Origin: Liolophura sinensis
Lineage: Eukaryota; Mollusca; Polyplacophora; Chitonida; Chitonidae
Direction of reading: 5' to 3'
Length of the DNA: 64,000 bases
NCBI RefSeq assembly: GCF_032854445.1
Contig: NC_088298.1
Coordinates: 21,787,295-21,851,294 of the forward strand
A model generated the notes under the pieces. It was not told the origin of the DNA. It did not search any database and saw only the letters and a list, made by a program, of their open reading frames with translations. This document shows positions 46,911 through 58,100 of the stretch, one piece after another (position 1 is the stretch's first letter; the number at the start of each line of letters is the position of its first letter). The position numbers and the translations under genes are program-made.

Positions 46911-47884
46911 CTATAACAAGGGAGCATATCACGCTGACCTTATAACCACGGTGATGCGAGATCAGCCAAGTCGAACAACTAGTTCAGGATCGTGGCAGTC
47001 TCGGAGCAACGGGACATGGCATCAGGCATGGTGAAACCCGACACCTTAGCTGACGAGCTGACCGCTACCAACAGTCAATAGCTGGCTTGCACGATGCATC
47101 GTTAAGTCTAGTCAGGGGAATACCGGCGATGTTATCTGCCAAAAACCTGCCTCGAACGACCAATCCCCAAGTCAACAGCGACACACCGTGCAACAAATCA
47201 ATAGACGATCCCAGCTCTACTGGCATGTCACATACACTGGTAACCAAAGTCCACTTCCAGATTTTATCGGTCATCAATCACATTTTCCTGATCCAATACT
47301 TTGCTCCTTTCTTATACATATGAAGTTTCATAATTAATGGCTGACCAAATGTGATACAGTAGGCACTCAGAAAACACTCTAACACTTACATGCCCATTAC
47401 TTACAGGTTATTAAATCATTTTTATTGATATGTTGATTACCGAGGCCTATGCAGTGTTACCTGTCTGTCTAAAACAACTCGACCTACATCTGACATTGCA
47501 AATTGTTTATGGTAAACTTCTCTTGACAAAAGGTGCATCATATTTTTGAAAAATGCATATCGGGAAGGATGCTTTATTGAAATTATGCTACATGTTCAGA
47601 CCCCTAGCCAGATTTCACAGTGACCTTGATGGCCTGAACATTCAAACCTGTGGTTTTCAACACCATATACATCATGCTATGCACAAGACACTTTCAGATT
47701 ATGTAGGCTCATATTATGTTAGGTGCTACCTCACTAAAACATCATGTCAAAGATCCATAATCAAGTCACTGTGGGTAATGTATAATTTGAGAGTTGACCA
47801 ATGCTCAGGTTTATCCTATTAGTTAAAAGATAACCCAAAAATATAGTTACAAGTATTATAGGGCCTGACGTGAAATGACTGATG

Positions 47885-48037
47885 GGAACTTTTTCCTGAT
47901 TTTGAATGTTTTATTATTCTAATGAAGGTGTTATGTGGTTTGTCTTGAAGCTTGACTGTGGGCAGACATTTCACAGGAAAAAATTCAGCACCAAAAGTTA
48001 TATTTTATATGACATTTATTCATCGCTAAACATTTTG
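47885..48037 (+). repeat. Dispersed repeat E, copy 2
   Basis: CCTGATTTTGAATGTTTTAT, GGTGTTATGTGGTTTGTCTTG and TATGACATTTATTCATCGC align with copy 1. It is followed by a tail-only SINE. Confidence 0.5.
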
Positions 48038-48074
48038 GGGGTTAGTAAAAAAAAAAAAAATTATTTCTAATTTT

Positions 48075-48168
48075 CTTATAAATTTGTTTACTCATTTGAT
48101 CGGCGTTTTATGCCGTACTCAAGAATATTCCTTTTATACGACGGCGGCCAGCATTATGGTGGCAGGAA
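48075..48168 (-). mobile_element. Tail-only SINE fragment
   Basis: It covers TTTGATCGGCGTTTTATGCC to CATTATGGTGGCAGGAA. TTTCTAATTT flanks it on both sides, a probable short target duplication. Confidence 0.78.
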
Positions 48169-50085
48169 TTGTTTCTAATTTCAACTTGTTTATTGAACTG
48201 ATAAAATCCACTTAAACACACAGATATTTGGCCGTCTTGTTTTCATTTTGTATTTCACATTGTGATCGTCCATTTTTTTAACATTCCTTTCACTTAGGCC
48301 TGAAGATTTTGAATGTCAGTTTTCTTCACATTCCTCTCAATTAAAGATGAAAACCAATTTCGAATGATGATGGAGTATACTTTAATTAATTTTGACAAAA
48401 CAGACAAATTGCTACTGTATGAACCACTCCCCGCTAATTAGAGGGGATTCACTCACTCAGGGGATTAACTTACTCCGGAGATTAACTCACGCAGGGGATT
48501 AACAGTTGTGAATACACATGCCTACATTGTAAACACTGTTTATGCAGACCTCTGCCAGGACTTTTATAGAAGTCAGCAACTGTAATTAGTCTCCCCCCCT
48601 TGCCCCCCCCCCGACCGGGGATCGCGCACAATGCATAAAGGATGGCTGAAACACACTGTTCAGAACTCTCAAGATGACAACAACAATTTTTTTGATCTGC
48701 ATGTATAACACATTATAACTTTTAATATTTTACCTAAATAAGTTGATCTACTTGTATTTTCATTGGAGGTGGGACACTTATTGATCAAAAATAATTTACA
48801 ATGACAAATTTTTTCACATACTGTCTCCAGATATTTTGCTCCAAGTGTTAATTCAAATGCATTGCAGACATTTTGCCAATTTAATTAACCCTTTTTGTTT
48901 TTGAGAGTCCTATTCTGAAATAGTTTTACTTCTTGCTTTTTTTTACATTCATGTAGGTAATCAAAAGTCAATACCTGTCCCAAAAAATAAAGGTTTATGT
49001 CTGGTATAGTTTTAAAGATATTTAATTAGTAAAAAAATTGTCAAATTTTCTAAAAGTTCAGAAAATTTTGAAAAGCTTTAACTTAAAATAATCATTGAGA
49101 AATATTTATATATTTTGGGTCTTCCTTAGATTAAATAGTACACTGTTCAACACGACAAATACAACTAAAAAAAAAAGATTGAAAAATTTGCCCCCATAAA
49201 ATTACCATTTTGAAACAAAGACTTACGAAGCTGGTAGGCTTTACAGACCATATATTGATGATGCATGTGATGACAAAAATGACTTATTCATGTTTTTCAC
49301 CGGTTCATGGAGAACACAGACATATCCTTAAATGATTTTTAGGAAAATTCAGTGAAAGGCAAAAAAAAACCCCACTAAAATAAAGTATATTTTAGTTGAA
49401 AGGCCATATGAACACTCTCCTGGAAAATGGTTTTATTTATTTTTTTTAAATTTTTCCAAGCGCGAGTAAAATGGTTTTACAAAATCAGATTCTATGGCGG
49501 TCCGTAGCGACCCAGAATCTGACATCAGTGGCAACACAGCCATACTTTTCCCTTGAATCAGTACATTTCAACGTTCGTTAGGCAAATGCATAATTCATGG
49601 ATCTGCATGTACATATGAATATGCATTTAGAATTATGAAATCTAGCAAGTCTATATGTGTTCAGTGGCAAAAACCTATCCCAATATGTTCAGAACAACCT
49701 ATCATAGATATAAAGTTTCAAATTTCAAAATTCAGTTGAAAAAATTTTAAAAGAAATAAATCTAACTATTTTTGTGGACAGTGTTTAATGGTCTTTCACC
49801 TGACATATACTTCACATTAGTGTCTTCTTTGCCTTTAAAAATATCAAATCCTTTCTTGGACTTGCACATACGACCTTGAACACTTTAACCACAATTCTAT
49901 CACACACAATCTACCAACTTTTACCCATGAATATACCAAACATCACACTTAAATAGGTCCATTACCCGTGTCAATTAGCTTCATCAGCTGGACAGGGCTC
50001 CAATTTAACACTGGTCCGCTGATCAAAGCTAGGCCAGGGAAATTTTGGTCAGGCCAATAGATATAAACATGCAGTGCAGACTCGA
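48169..50085. other. No gene recognised apart from the short repeat at 48441
   Basis: AT-rich sequence with a C run at 48603-48612 and poly-A runs. No exon pattern was seen. Confidence 0.5.
48441..48512. repeat. Short imperfect repeat of GGGGATTAACTCAC-type units
   Basis: AGGGGATTCACTCACTC, AGGGGATTAACTTACTC, CGGAGATTAACTCACGC and AGGGGATTAACAG lie head to tail. Confidence 0.7.
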
Positions 50086-50241
50086 AGTGGTCTCCTACTT
50101 GTCAACGTATAATTCAATTCAACCTGCAGATGGTCGTGGGATTCCCCACGGGCAGAGAGCCTGGTCCCCACCGTAATGTTGGCCACCTCTGTATTTAAGT
50201 GAAATATTCTTGGGTATGGGGGTAAAACACCAATCAAATAG
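50086..50241 (+). mobile_element. 5'-truncated, diverged SINE
   Basis: CCTGCAGATGGTCGTGGGAT through GTAAAACACCAATCAAATAG. It has internal deletions and runs directly into a second copy. Confidence 0.75.
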
Positions 50242-50489
50242 GAGCCTCGGTGTTAGTTGGTTAGCGCGCTAGTGCAGCGTAATGACCCAGGAGCTATCAC
50301 CAATGCGGTCGCTTTGAGTTCAAGTCAGCTCATGCTGACTTCCTCTCTAGTCGTACATGGGCATGTCCGCCAGGCTCTGCCCTGTTTCCTCCCACCATAA
50401 TGCTGGCCTCCGTCGTATAAGTGAAATATTCTTGAGTACGGCGTAAAACACTAATCAAATCAAATCAAACCAATCAAATAAAAGAAATC
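50242..50489 (+). mobile_element. tRNA-derived SINE, nearly complete, adjoining the previous copy
   Basis: GAGCCTCGGTGTTAGTTGGT starts the tRNA-like head; GAGTTCAAGTCAGCTCATGC is the B-box region. The tail AATCAAATCAAATCAAACC follows. An internal deletion removes the segment between the scaffold GTACATGGGCATGTCCGCC and CAGGCTCTGCCC. It seems to have inserted into the tail of the copy at 50086-50241. Confidence 0.86.
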
Positions 50490-50726
50490 AAATTAATTCA
50501 GTTACTAGAAACAATGTCTACATGCATTTATCAACAAACAATGAGAGACTCAAGAACTATATCTACACACAAGGGTCCAAATTGTCTTAGAATAAGAACA
50601 CAATGCTTTTGTTCTGTGTCACCGCAGTGCATGTGTACAGCCCAGCTATTTTAGGAGCAGACTTTTTCGGAAGTTACACTGGTAACTGTGATGTAATAAA
50701 GAGAAGAAAAATAAGAGTAATAGCTT

Positions 50727-50766
50727 TAGAGCACTTGGACCCAGGCTAGAGCACTTGGACCCAGGC
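50727..50766. repeat. Tandem duplication of a 20-bp motif
   Basis: AGAGCACTTGGACCCAGGCT occurs twice in succession. Confidence 0.8.
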
Positions 50767-52555
50767 AGGAAAGAGTTTTGCAAGTTCCCCATTATCTAGA
50801 AATACCCCTTTCATCACACTGACTCTTCATGGCCTGAACAGATTTCCAACCCTTCAGGGTATTTTATTAATGACTGCAGCTATGGGCATTTTTCACCTTA
50901 AAAACAAACAGAAAGGAAATGGCAGACGAACTGTGAAAAACAGAAGGATGTGAAAAAAAAAAATTCCTGAGAAAACCTTTTCTTATGCATTTTTCAGATG
51001 GGTGGATTTTTTTTTTAATTTGCCCTACATGAAATGAATGCCAATCCGTTTTCTCTCAATGTGTGCCTCTAGTCAGACAATACTTAGCTTTGGTGACTAA
51101 ACCATCGTTTTCAAACTTTGGCTGCCATTAACATAGTCAATATTAATGTTAGAACCAAACACACAACTTGCACGAAGTCAGATATACTTCATTTGTTTAA
51201 AAAAGTCTATCTCAATTCAAAGTCCATAGAAAATCGGCTGTCTTCAAAATGTAGCATAAAACATATTTTCCTAACAATTTAACAACAGTTCACAGCATGG
51301 GGCTAGCCAGCTCCCTGAAACAAAAAACTGGTGCTATTTGGACACCCTGTTTTCAGCATTTTTAACATGGGAAAATGAAATCTTGAAACCCTAGCTGTTG
51401 TAACAAAATGGCCTCAAAAAGAGATGTTTAAATTGGACACATTTTCACATTTCTGACTAACCCCCAGGTTCACTGTCAATTAATGAACTTTTCATTAACT
51501 TCTGAAGTAGGAGAGTTAAGCATTTTGTTGCTCAGTTTGCTTCTTGTCACATTGTGTCTCCCTCTGGTCAAATTAAGTCGCAACATTCCACTTTGTCACT
51601 GTGACGGCTGTGGGTTCAAAGCCAAGCCTGGACAGGGAATTTGTAGACATCCCTTGTCAATGATGCTGATGTGGTCAATTAAAAATTCTAACATCTGTTG
51701 GAAACCAATTGTCTTAATCTATCAATATGGAGTTATAAGTGTGTAAGTACGGTCAGTGAAGAATCCCCAGGTACTCCGCTATCCTTGACTCACCAAACCT
51801 GTCTACCATAGTAAGTGAAAGATTGACGACATGCATTAAACAGCATTAAAACAGGCTAGCTCAATCTTTAACAAAACCACTGACCTTTAACACATTTAAC
51901 CATTAAAAACCAGCCATGAAAATGATGGATTAACATTCCATGTTCTGTCATACTGATTACAGTGCATGTCTATCTTCACTTTACATCACTGCCACCACTA
52001 GCATATGACAAGAAAAGTTTGATCTTTGGAGCCTTTAGCATGCATGTAGGCTTGGGCAGGCTAATAGCTTCATCATCCTGTAGAACTATTTAATCAGCAT
52101 TCATTACTGAACTTGTTTCAGATGTTGGCTAGAAACGTGTTTTGCATACATTAAATAAAGGGAATGCTAGTGTAAAAAGTAATATTACAAATACTCAGAC
52201 AGAGTTTTTAAGTTTCCTGACATCACTTCCTCTCTCATCACCGTGACCTTGGCGTTGTGCAAGATTTCTGTACAAAATTTGCTAGTCGTGGCAGCGATGT
52301 ATAGCGACTAGAGACAGCAGGAGTATATCAGTATTTATTTTTGTATTACTTCATGAGATCCATACTGCTTTGAACAGATAAACGTTGCTTCTTTTGTTCC
52401 ATTGGGACAATACTAAACTCAAATATATTTTACTGCAGACATGGGCTACCACCCTATTATTTAAAGTTATGTGTGTAATTTGAAATACACATGAGACTTC
52501 ATTTAAGAGTGAATTAATTTCTTATATCTTCCTTGGTTAAAAAAATACTGCCTAC
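50767..52555. other. No gene recognised
   Basis: A GGGTTCAAAGCC motif at about 51610 resembles a B box and may be a relic of an old SINE; nothing else stands out. Confidence 0.5.
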
Positions 52556-52945
52556 CTGGTTTGCCCATCAGCTTTCTCTATTAAATACTCCAAAGTTTTG
52601 TTCAGTTTCCTTCTATTAAAAATGTCCATGCTTTCCACAACATCCTCCAACAGTGTCTGAACAGGTTTGCAAAGCTTTAAAAACGTACCTGGGAGGTCTT
52701 CTAAGGTTCCTTCAGGATTTTTCCAGCTTCTGTGAAAGTTTCCAGTTTCATTTTAAACATGCAAATTCAATCCAGCATCCTCCTCCAAGGTTTGCCTCAC
52801 TTTCTTTCATCGCCAGCCTGGGTGGCTGAGAAAGATTTGTCCGTCTACTATTTCTATTTCGTCCACATTTCCACAGTTTTTTCTGAAGGGTTCTTGAATG
52901 CGTCTCCAGCTTTTGCTCAGGTATCTTCCCTTTCTGTATCATCTG
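52556..52945 (-). pseudogene. Coding-like region with two in-frame stops, unidentified
   Basis: Read on the minus strand in one frame, this region gives a coherent peptide with only two stops: TGA at 52807-52809 and TAA at 52753-52755. The parts include YLSKSWRRIQEPFRKNCG, VRQTLEEDAGLNLHV and, after the second stop, LKLCKPVQTLLEDVVESMD and KLNKTLEYLIEKADGQT. The region is preceded by a TCTCTGCAG acceptor and ends at an AG|GTAGGC donor (52556); a GTACGT donor lies inside near 52686. It could be a decayed gene or TE fragment, or two real exons with different boundaries. No family is recognised. Confidence 0.3.
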
Positions 52946-54457
52946 CAGAGACAAAGGTATGGTATGCAACAATCTTCATCTCAACAGGTGAGCTAACTGA
53001 GTGACGCTCAGTAAACTGCATGCCATGGGTGTGTCTTAATATGTATGAGAAACAAATAATGACAATAAAAATAGCTAGAATTTCTCCATAAATTAATGAA
53101 TTAATGAGATCTTCAAATTTAACCCATCGTTTCTGTTGCTCTTCTGATACAAGCTTTACATTAAATTTCTACCATTTCTTACAAAATATCATTATCACAG
53201 CATGGTCTATCAACTAGGAGCCAGTTTGCAATTGAAGAAATCTTCAAAATAAATCAAGAATGAAGTAACTAAACTGAAAATTATAAAACATAATCTTCAG
53301 TATACCAAACAGGGGCACAAACCTGTGGGACACTATGCTCTCTGATGGTGCCTGGCAGGGAATATTAGACCACAAGTCCATATGTGGGAAGGTCTGACAG
53401 CAACATGCTGATGGCCTAGGAGTCAGCCCTCTGGTGAGGCTTTCACACCACATGTGTTTTGATAAAGACTTACATCACGCTTGCGGATATTTGCCAACAA
53501 CTCCTGTAAGTTTGTGTACTACTGTTTGTGGTTTTAGGTTGAAACTAAAACAAATAAATGTTGTAAACACTGAAGCCTTTGTATATTGGCCAATAAGCCA
53601 ACAGGACTGGCTGGCGTGTTGATCTTGGAATCACACGAACAAGGCAGAAAATACACGTTCATGCGAAATATTGAAGTTTCTGTGATGGAATTATGGGGTC
53701 CATACAGAATTTAACGGATTTATCAGCTTATTTTATGCGATTCCGTAGGGCCTAAATCTTATAATTACATGTTTGTCCGTAATCGATGCAGTCCTACAGG
53801 TTTATCTAGTTTGGTTTGGAACAAACTTGAGGTACTGGACATTATTTTGTTTATTGTGATCCATTTTTTTATTAAACACTGAGATAAATGTACATCCAAC
53901 GCAGATGGAAGTTAGGTGGGCTCCGATAACATCATTATGAATGTCTAGTTGTAAGAAATTCAGAAAGTCACGCTGATATTCTGCTTATTGGCTGGATTTT
54001 TTTAGCGTAGCATCCCTTTCACCACAAATATGACAGCACTCAGACAGTTTTCCTGCGTGAACATCTATTCTCAAGGGTCTCCATCAGCCAGGCTCTTCCT
54101 AAAAAAACATTCGGACTTAATGCTTCGCGTTTTCATTGGCATTTGTATAAGGAGGTCATAGTGTCATTTGTCCACAGGAAAATGACAGCAAATAATTTGC
54201 TGTTCTACATATTCTATGCGAAAATAGGTTCCCGTAGAGGGGTTAAACTGTTGAAGTCTATAATAAATACGTATATTAGGTGTTTGTTAACCCTTATGTC
54301 TTATTAGGCCTAGGGGAAATCACCCCGGGGTACTGCCAGAAGCGGGGTAAGTCCAGACAGTCGCAAATATTTTTAGTTCTTTCCGTTAGGAGAATATTTA
54401 TTAAAGTCACCCGCCCCACCCATGCAGCCCCTGCAACAGATCTGAAAGTCTATGTGT
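52946..54457. other. No gene recognised; flank of the piggyBac insertion
   Basis: It holds only the small SINE relic at 53378-53413. The sequence is slightly richer in CG from 53640 to 54400. Confidence 0.5.
53378..53413 (+). mobile_element. Short SINE-body relic
   Basis: CATATGTGGGAAGGTCTGAC followed by AGCAACATGCTGATGG matches the middle of the SINE. Nothing else is recognisable on either side. Confidence 0.45.
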
Positions 54458-54640
54458 ATATCCTCCTCAGACCCAGGACATGTTTTTCTGGAAAATTCGC
54501 ATGCTACCTGCTATGAACACTTCTTTTAGACTATTTTGCGCAAACATGGTGTCTGTTTAAACAACTCCACCTCCAACTTACTTCTCTTAACATGTCCTCA
54601 TTTGTGGACATTGGGTTCCAGCCTTTTATAATGGAATTCA

Positions 54641-54660
54641 ATGTCCACGTACGTGGACAT
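54641..54660. repeat. Perfect 20-bp palindrome near the left end of the piggyBac element
   Basis: ATGTCCACGT is followed at once by its reverse complement. Related boxes are at 54593-54610 (with TGTGGACA next to TTGGGTTCCA), 56822-56840, 56865-56882 (next to TTGGAACCCA) and 57217-57232. A likely role is subterminal transposase binding; this is inferred from position and repetition. Confidence 0.7.
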
Positions 54661-54908
54661 CAACTAAAGAACTAAAGCAAACACATTTTACGCTTAAAAG
54701 CTTTTAATGGTCATGTAACTTAGACAACTTTGACAGTATTTGCTCAGTACTCTTGTAAGAATATGCATCTGGATTTTTTCAAAAGTATTTAAACTGAAAC
54801 AAACTCTTTGAAAGTGTCACATGAAACGAACTATCTGTTATTAGTAACCGGTTTTGTTTTCATACGGAACGCCCAGAAGCCCGATTTAGACATTACTAGT
54901 CCTGTGAA

Positions 54909-56717
54909 CTATTTGTGGAAGTTTTCAAAGCAGCCTTGAATGCAAAGGAAAACTTGACACGATGTGCACATTATACGGCTTTTACCACGCTTGCATTCAG
55001 GATTGCGACATCTCGCCGCATTCTTTAAGTCAATGAACCTTGGCATGTGAAGCGCTTGAGATTTGCGTGCAGCCTCTGGTGGCAGGGCAATCCGCTTTCG
55101 GGGAGGTCTATCTTCCGGATCAGCATTTGTATTTCCCTGGGGATACAGTAAATGTTCACTGACAGCAAGGCGGAAGTCTAAGAACTCCCTGAGATGCTTA
55201 GTTGTGGTGCCTTTTTCCAGAAGATCCTCTCGCTCTTGAAGCCAAGCATTTACCAATGACATGTCAGTCATGTGCAACACAGTTCCCACAGTCCATTTCT
55301 TGGTGCGAGCATTGATGCGATAATACGAGATCATCCGGTCACTGAGATCGACGCCACCCATTTTGTCGTTATATTCCTTTATAATTGACGGTCGTGGTAC
55401 ATTGATGTATGCTTTATCATCCTTGGACCACCTTCTACAAGTGTTGGTTGGATCAGCGCCAAATTCACTGGACATACATAGCACAGTTTTATTATCGTAC
55501 CACTGAATAATGCATGCTTTGTTGTCCTCCCGAACAATTTCATTAATTGACCCTCTGCCTTGTCGTTTCAGATCAGTGTCATTTTTCAGGCAATTTTTGG
55601 CATTACGTGGTACCAGGTTTTTCGTAATTGTCCCAGTAACAGTTATTCCCTTGTCCAGTAAACAATCCAAAAGTGGCATGCTGGTGAAATATCTGTCAAC
55701 AAAGACTGATGTATTGGGGTTGATGGTTTGTGTCAGTCTAAGGACTGCAAGCCCTCCCAGTGATAAAGTGGATGTGTCAGCGTCGGGAAAAAACCTTTTT
55801 CCCTGAAATATTTCGAAGTCCAACACCATCCCGGATGGTGCTGCCAGAACAAAATTTTTCAAGCCAGTTGGATATGGTTTCCCACGAATGTGCTGCCTTA
55901 TGCCTACATGGCCAGTGAATGGTATCATCTGTTCATCGACACACACATTCTGAGGCCTGGGGAGTGTTTGGCAAGTTTGTTTGATTTTATCCAGAAATGG
56001 ACGAACTTTCCATAATTTGTCACGCTGTTTCTCGTTTTCTGCAACATTGATGTCTACAACTACCTTCAGATTAGAGCGTATTTTGAAAAAGCGATTTCTG
56101 CTCATCGCCTGTTTAATTGCCAGTACGCCTGTGCTGGTGGCCCAATACATTCGAATTCGAGGATACTTCAAGCACCCCATCATAATATTAATGCCGAAAA
56201 ATTTCGCCATCTCCTCAGCAGTCACGTCTAAAGACCTTCCCGTGTTCAAAACTGCTGTTTGATTAGTTGCTTCTGCCATCATTTCATACAGTTCATTGTC
56301 TATGTACTGAACAAAGTAGTCTTTAGGGGCCCAATCGTCCCGTCGATCTGTACCGGACTGCTGGTCACTTTGTGCATCTTGTGTGACTTTCTGAGGTTGA
56401 AATTTATCATTTGTCCATTTTAATCCAGTGTTACGTGCCGGAGCATTACTTCTACCGCGTCCGCCAACTCCACGTCTGCTTCGTGGGCGACCTCTAGTCG
56501 GCGGTCCTCTACTAGTAGAGGGAACTGGCTCTGCCTCCCCATCATCCATTGCCAGGCTTTCGTCCGATTCAGAACTGCTCTCAGCTGCAAGGTCGTCCTC
56601 ATTTGCCTCAAAATCTGGATCCCCATCTGTATCCTCATACATTTCATCATCAACTTCTCCATCTGATAAGTCAATATCTGAGTTATCGAGAAGGCCTAAG
56701 ACCTCTTCTGTAGTCAT
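54909..56717 (-). CDS. piggyBac-family DDD transposase, intact
   Basis: This 602-residue frame encodes a piggyBac transposase, which cuts and pastes its element through a DDE/DDD RNase-H-like core. Residues 1-70 are acidic and low-complexity, and 71-90 are Arg/Gly-rich and may serve as a nuclear localisation signal. The catalytic core runs from about 130 to 490. The three expected aspartates are visible: D261 in CVDEQMIPFTG, D341 in VFVDRYFTSM and D457 in KMGGVDLSDRM. The C-terminus has a cysteine-rich zinc-binding domain (C570, C575, C584, C587, C592, C596). Length is typical of the family and there is no frameshift or internal stop. The frame is open upstream to 56731, where TTTTTAG looks like a 3' splice site joining a small 5' exon, so residue 1 here may be internal. 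It lies alone between the element's two ends. Confidence 0.95.
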   Translation of the reverse strand: MTTEEVLGLLDNSDIDLSDGEVDDEMYEDTDGDPDFEANEDDLAAESSSESDESLAMDDGEAEPVPSTSRGPPTRGRPRSRRGVGGRGRSNAPARNTGLKWTNDKFQPQKVTQDAQSDQQSGTDRRDDWAPKDYFVQYIDNELYEMMAEATNQTAVLNTGRSLDVTAEEMAKFFGINIMMGCLKYPRIRMYWATSTGVLAIKQAMSRNRFFKIRSNLKVVVDINVAENEKQRDKLWKVRPFLDKIKQTCQTLPRPQNVCVDEQMIPFTGHVGIRQHIRGKPYPTGLKNFVLAAPSGMVLDFEIFQGKRFFPDADTSTLSLGGLAVLRLTQTINPNTSVFVDRYFTSMPLLDCLLDKGITVTGTITKNLVPRNAKNCLKNDTDLKRQGRGSINEIVREDNKACIIQWYDNKTVLCMSSEFGADPTNTCRRWSKDDKAYINVPRPSIIKEYNDKMGGVDLSDRMISYYRINARTKKWTVGTVLHMTDMSLVNAWLQEREDLLEKGTTTKHLREFLDFRLAVSEHLLYPQGNTNADPEDRPPRKRIALPPEAARKSQALHMPRFIDLKNAARCRNPECKRGKSRIMCTSCQVFLCIQGCFENFHK

Positions 56718-57027
56718 GCGCTGACGTGCATCTAAAAATCAGAGAAATCAATGTATTATTAAAGCACGAGTATAGCTCAGTCATTCGCTTTTCAATGTAG
56801 CATAAGTATGAATTGAATCCCAATGTCCCCAGATGTGGACTAAAATATACTTTATTGGAACCCAATGTCCACAGAGGTGGACACTTTCTTGGCCTTGCTC
56901 GAAACGGCTAATAAAAATTCCTTCATTCAAAATAACTATGTACAATTAAACTGTGCTACATAACAAATCAAAAGGCATTATCACTCATCTTTAAAAAAAT
57001 CAAAGGGTGTGGTAAATCTTGGCTTAC

Positions 57028-57070
57028 TTTTTGCAGTTTGTGTGTCACCACTTCCTCTGGAATCCGCCAT
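57028..57070 (-). CDS. Probable short 5' coding exon of the piggyBac transposase
   Basis: An ATG at 57070-57068 opens a frame of 14 codons plus one base, reading MADSRGSGDTQTAK, ending at an A|GTAAGC donor (intron from 57027). A 296-base intron would end at the TTTTTAG acceptor at 56732. Joining the two gives N-A-R-Q-R and then the methionine of the long frame, with the frame preserved, for a 621-residue protein. Two good splice sites with matching phase inside the element support the model. Confidence 0.6.
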
Positions 57071-57216
57071 TTTATTTTCTCTCCTCCACACAGAAGAGTT
57101 CCGAAGGATGGTCCTGTGCACTTGGTTGACCTAGGTTGTTTGTCCACAGAAATGGCCATTGGGTTTCAAGCACAGAAATGATAAACCATAAAAATTTAGG
57201 GAACCAAATATTGTAT

Positions 57217-57232
57217 GTCCACATATGTGGAC
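57217..57232. repeat. 16-bp palindrome near the right end of the piggyBac element
   Basis: GTCCACATATGTGGAC is a perfect palindrome 16 bases inside the right terminus. It carries the same GTCCAC/GTGGAC arms as the boxes near the left end and in the intron-side region. Confidence 0.7.
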
Positions 57233-57252
57233 GAAGGGCCTGAGGAGGATAT

Positions 57253-58100
57253 GCCATTCCACCCAAGCATGCAACAACTGCGTTTCCTCTATTATCGACA
57301 GTTACATGTCAGTTTAACCGTCGGCAATAACAAGTGTGGAGGTTTTTAAACACGACTGCATGCCAGGAGGAGTTTCCTTAAAGCAATGTTGTGACTTTTG
57401 TTAGACCGCTTCCTTACTATATATGAACGGCATCACACAATGCGTAGGCCTCTAGGCTTAATTGCTCTGTGTATTCATGCCGGATAGCCTCCGAGCTCTT
57501 GTGCCCATACGCTCTGAGAAAAATACTGCAGAAATAGGGCTTGCGTTACTTCCACAACTCAGAAATCGCGCTTCTGACTCACAAATAACATGATATGTAT
57601 ACACTTTTCATTTAGCTCTTTTTGTTGGCATAATCGTGTTTCATGAAAGCTGATGTGAAAGTATATCAGTACTCCGTCGAAGACAGGCAACAGTCTGATT
57701 TCCTCAGTTTTTCTAATCTTAATCAAATAGGCCTTTTTTGATTTTATTTAACACTGATTTTCTCTGAAAATATGCTTCCGGCATCCAATTCACATCAGCA
57801 GTCAATTATTTGATATGTTATCTACGTTCACACCAAAGTTTATTTTTCACAACTGATCGGAGAAAGTGTTTCAAATGATGAAAAATCGTTTTACAACACT
57901 GTCTTTTTCAGATCACTGTAACAACCTGAGTTGGGTGAGTCTAGCTGACGGTCATATGGACATCAAAGTGGGACAAGACTGCATGAAACCATTTCATAAC
58001 TCAAACGACCTGCATGCAGTTGGCGGGTCAGCCATCCGTGAATAGGCCGAGTAATGCCTCCTTCTATTCTATCTTCTTGATTAAATAATAAATTTCAATT
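57253..58100. other. No gene recognised; right flank of the piggyBac insertion
   Basis: Ordinary sequence between the transposon and a full-length SINE. Confidence 0.5.

Larger units (their letters stand above)
54462..57248 (-). mobile_element. Complete piggyBac transposon with matching terminal inverted repeats
   Basis: The left end reads CCTCCTCAGACCCAGG from 54462. The right end, reverse-complemented, reads CCTCCTCAGGCCC and stops at 57248. ATAT sits directly outside both ends (54458-54461 and 57249-57252). The 2.8-kb interval holds one intact minus-strand transposase gene plus five copies of a GTCCAC...GTGGAC palindromic box near the ends. Coherent termini and an unbroken frame suggest a young, possibly active copy. 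Canonical piggyBac duplicates TTAA, so ATAT is unusual; because ATAT is self-complementary it could instead be part of the terminal repeat. Confidence 0.88.

Noticed and set aside
54458-54461. TTAA as the piggyBac target duplication
   Set aside because: No TTAA is present at either border; ATAT is what is seen on both sides.
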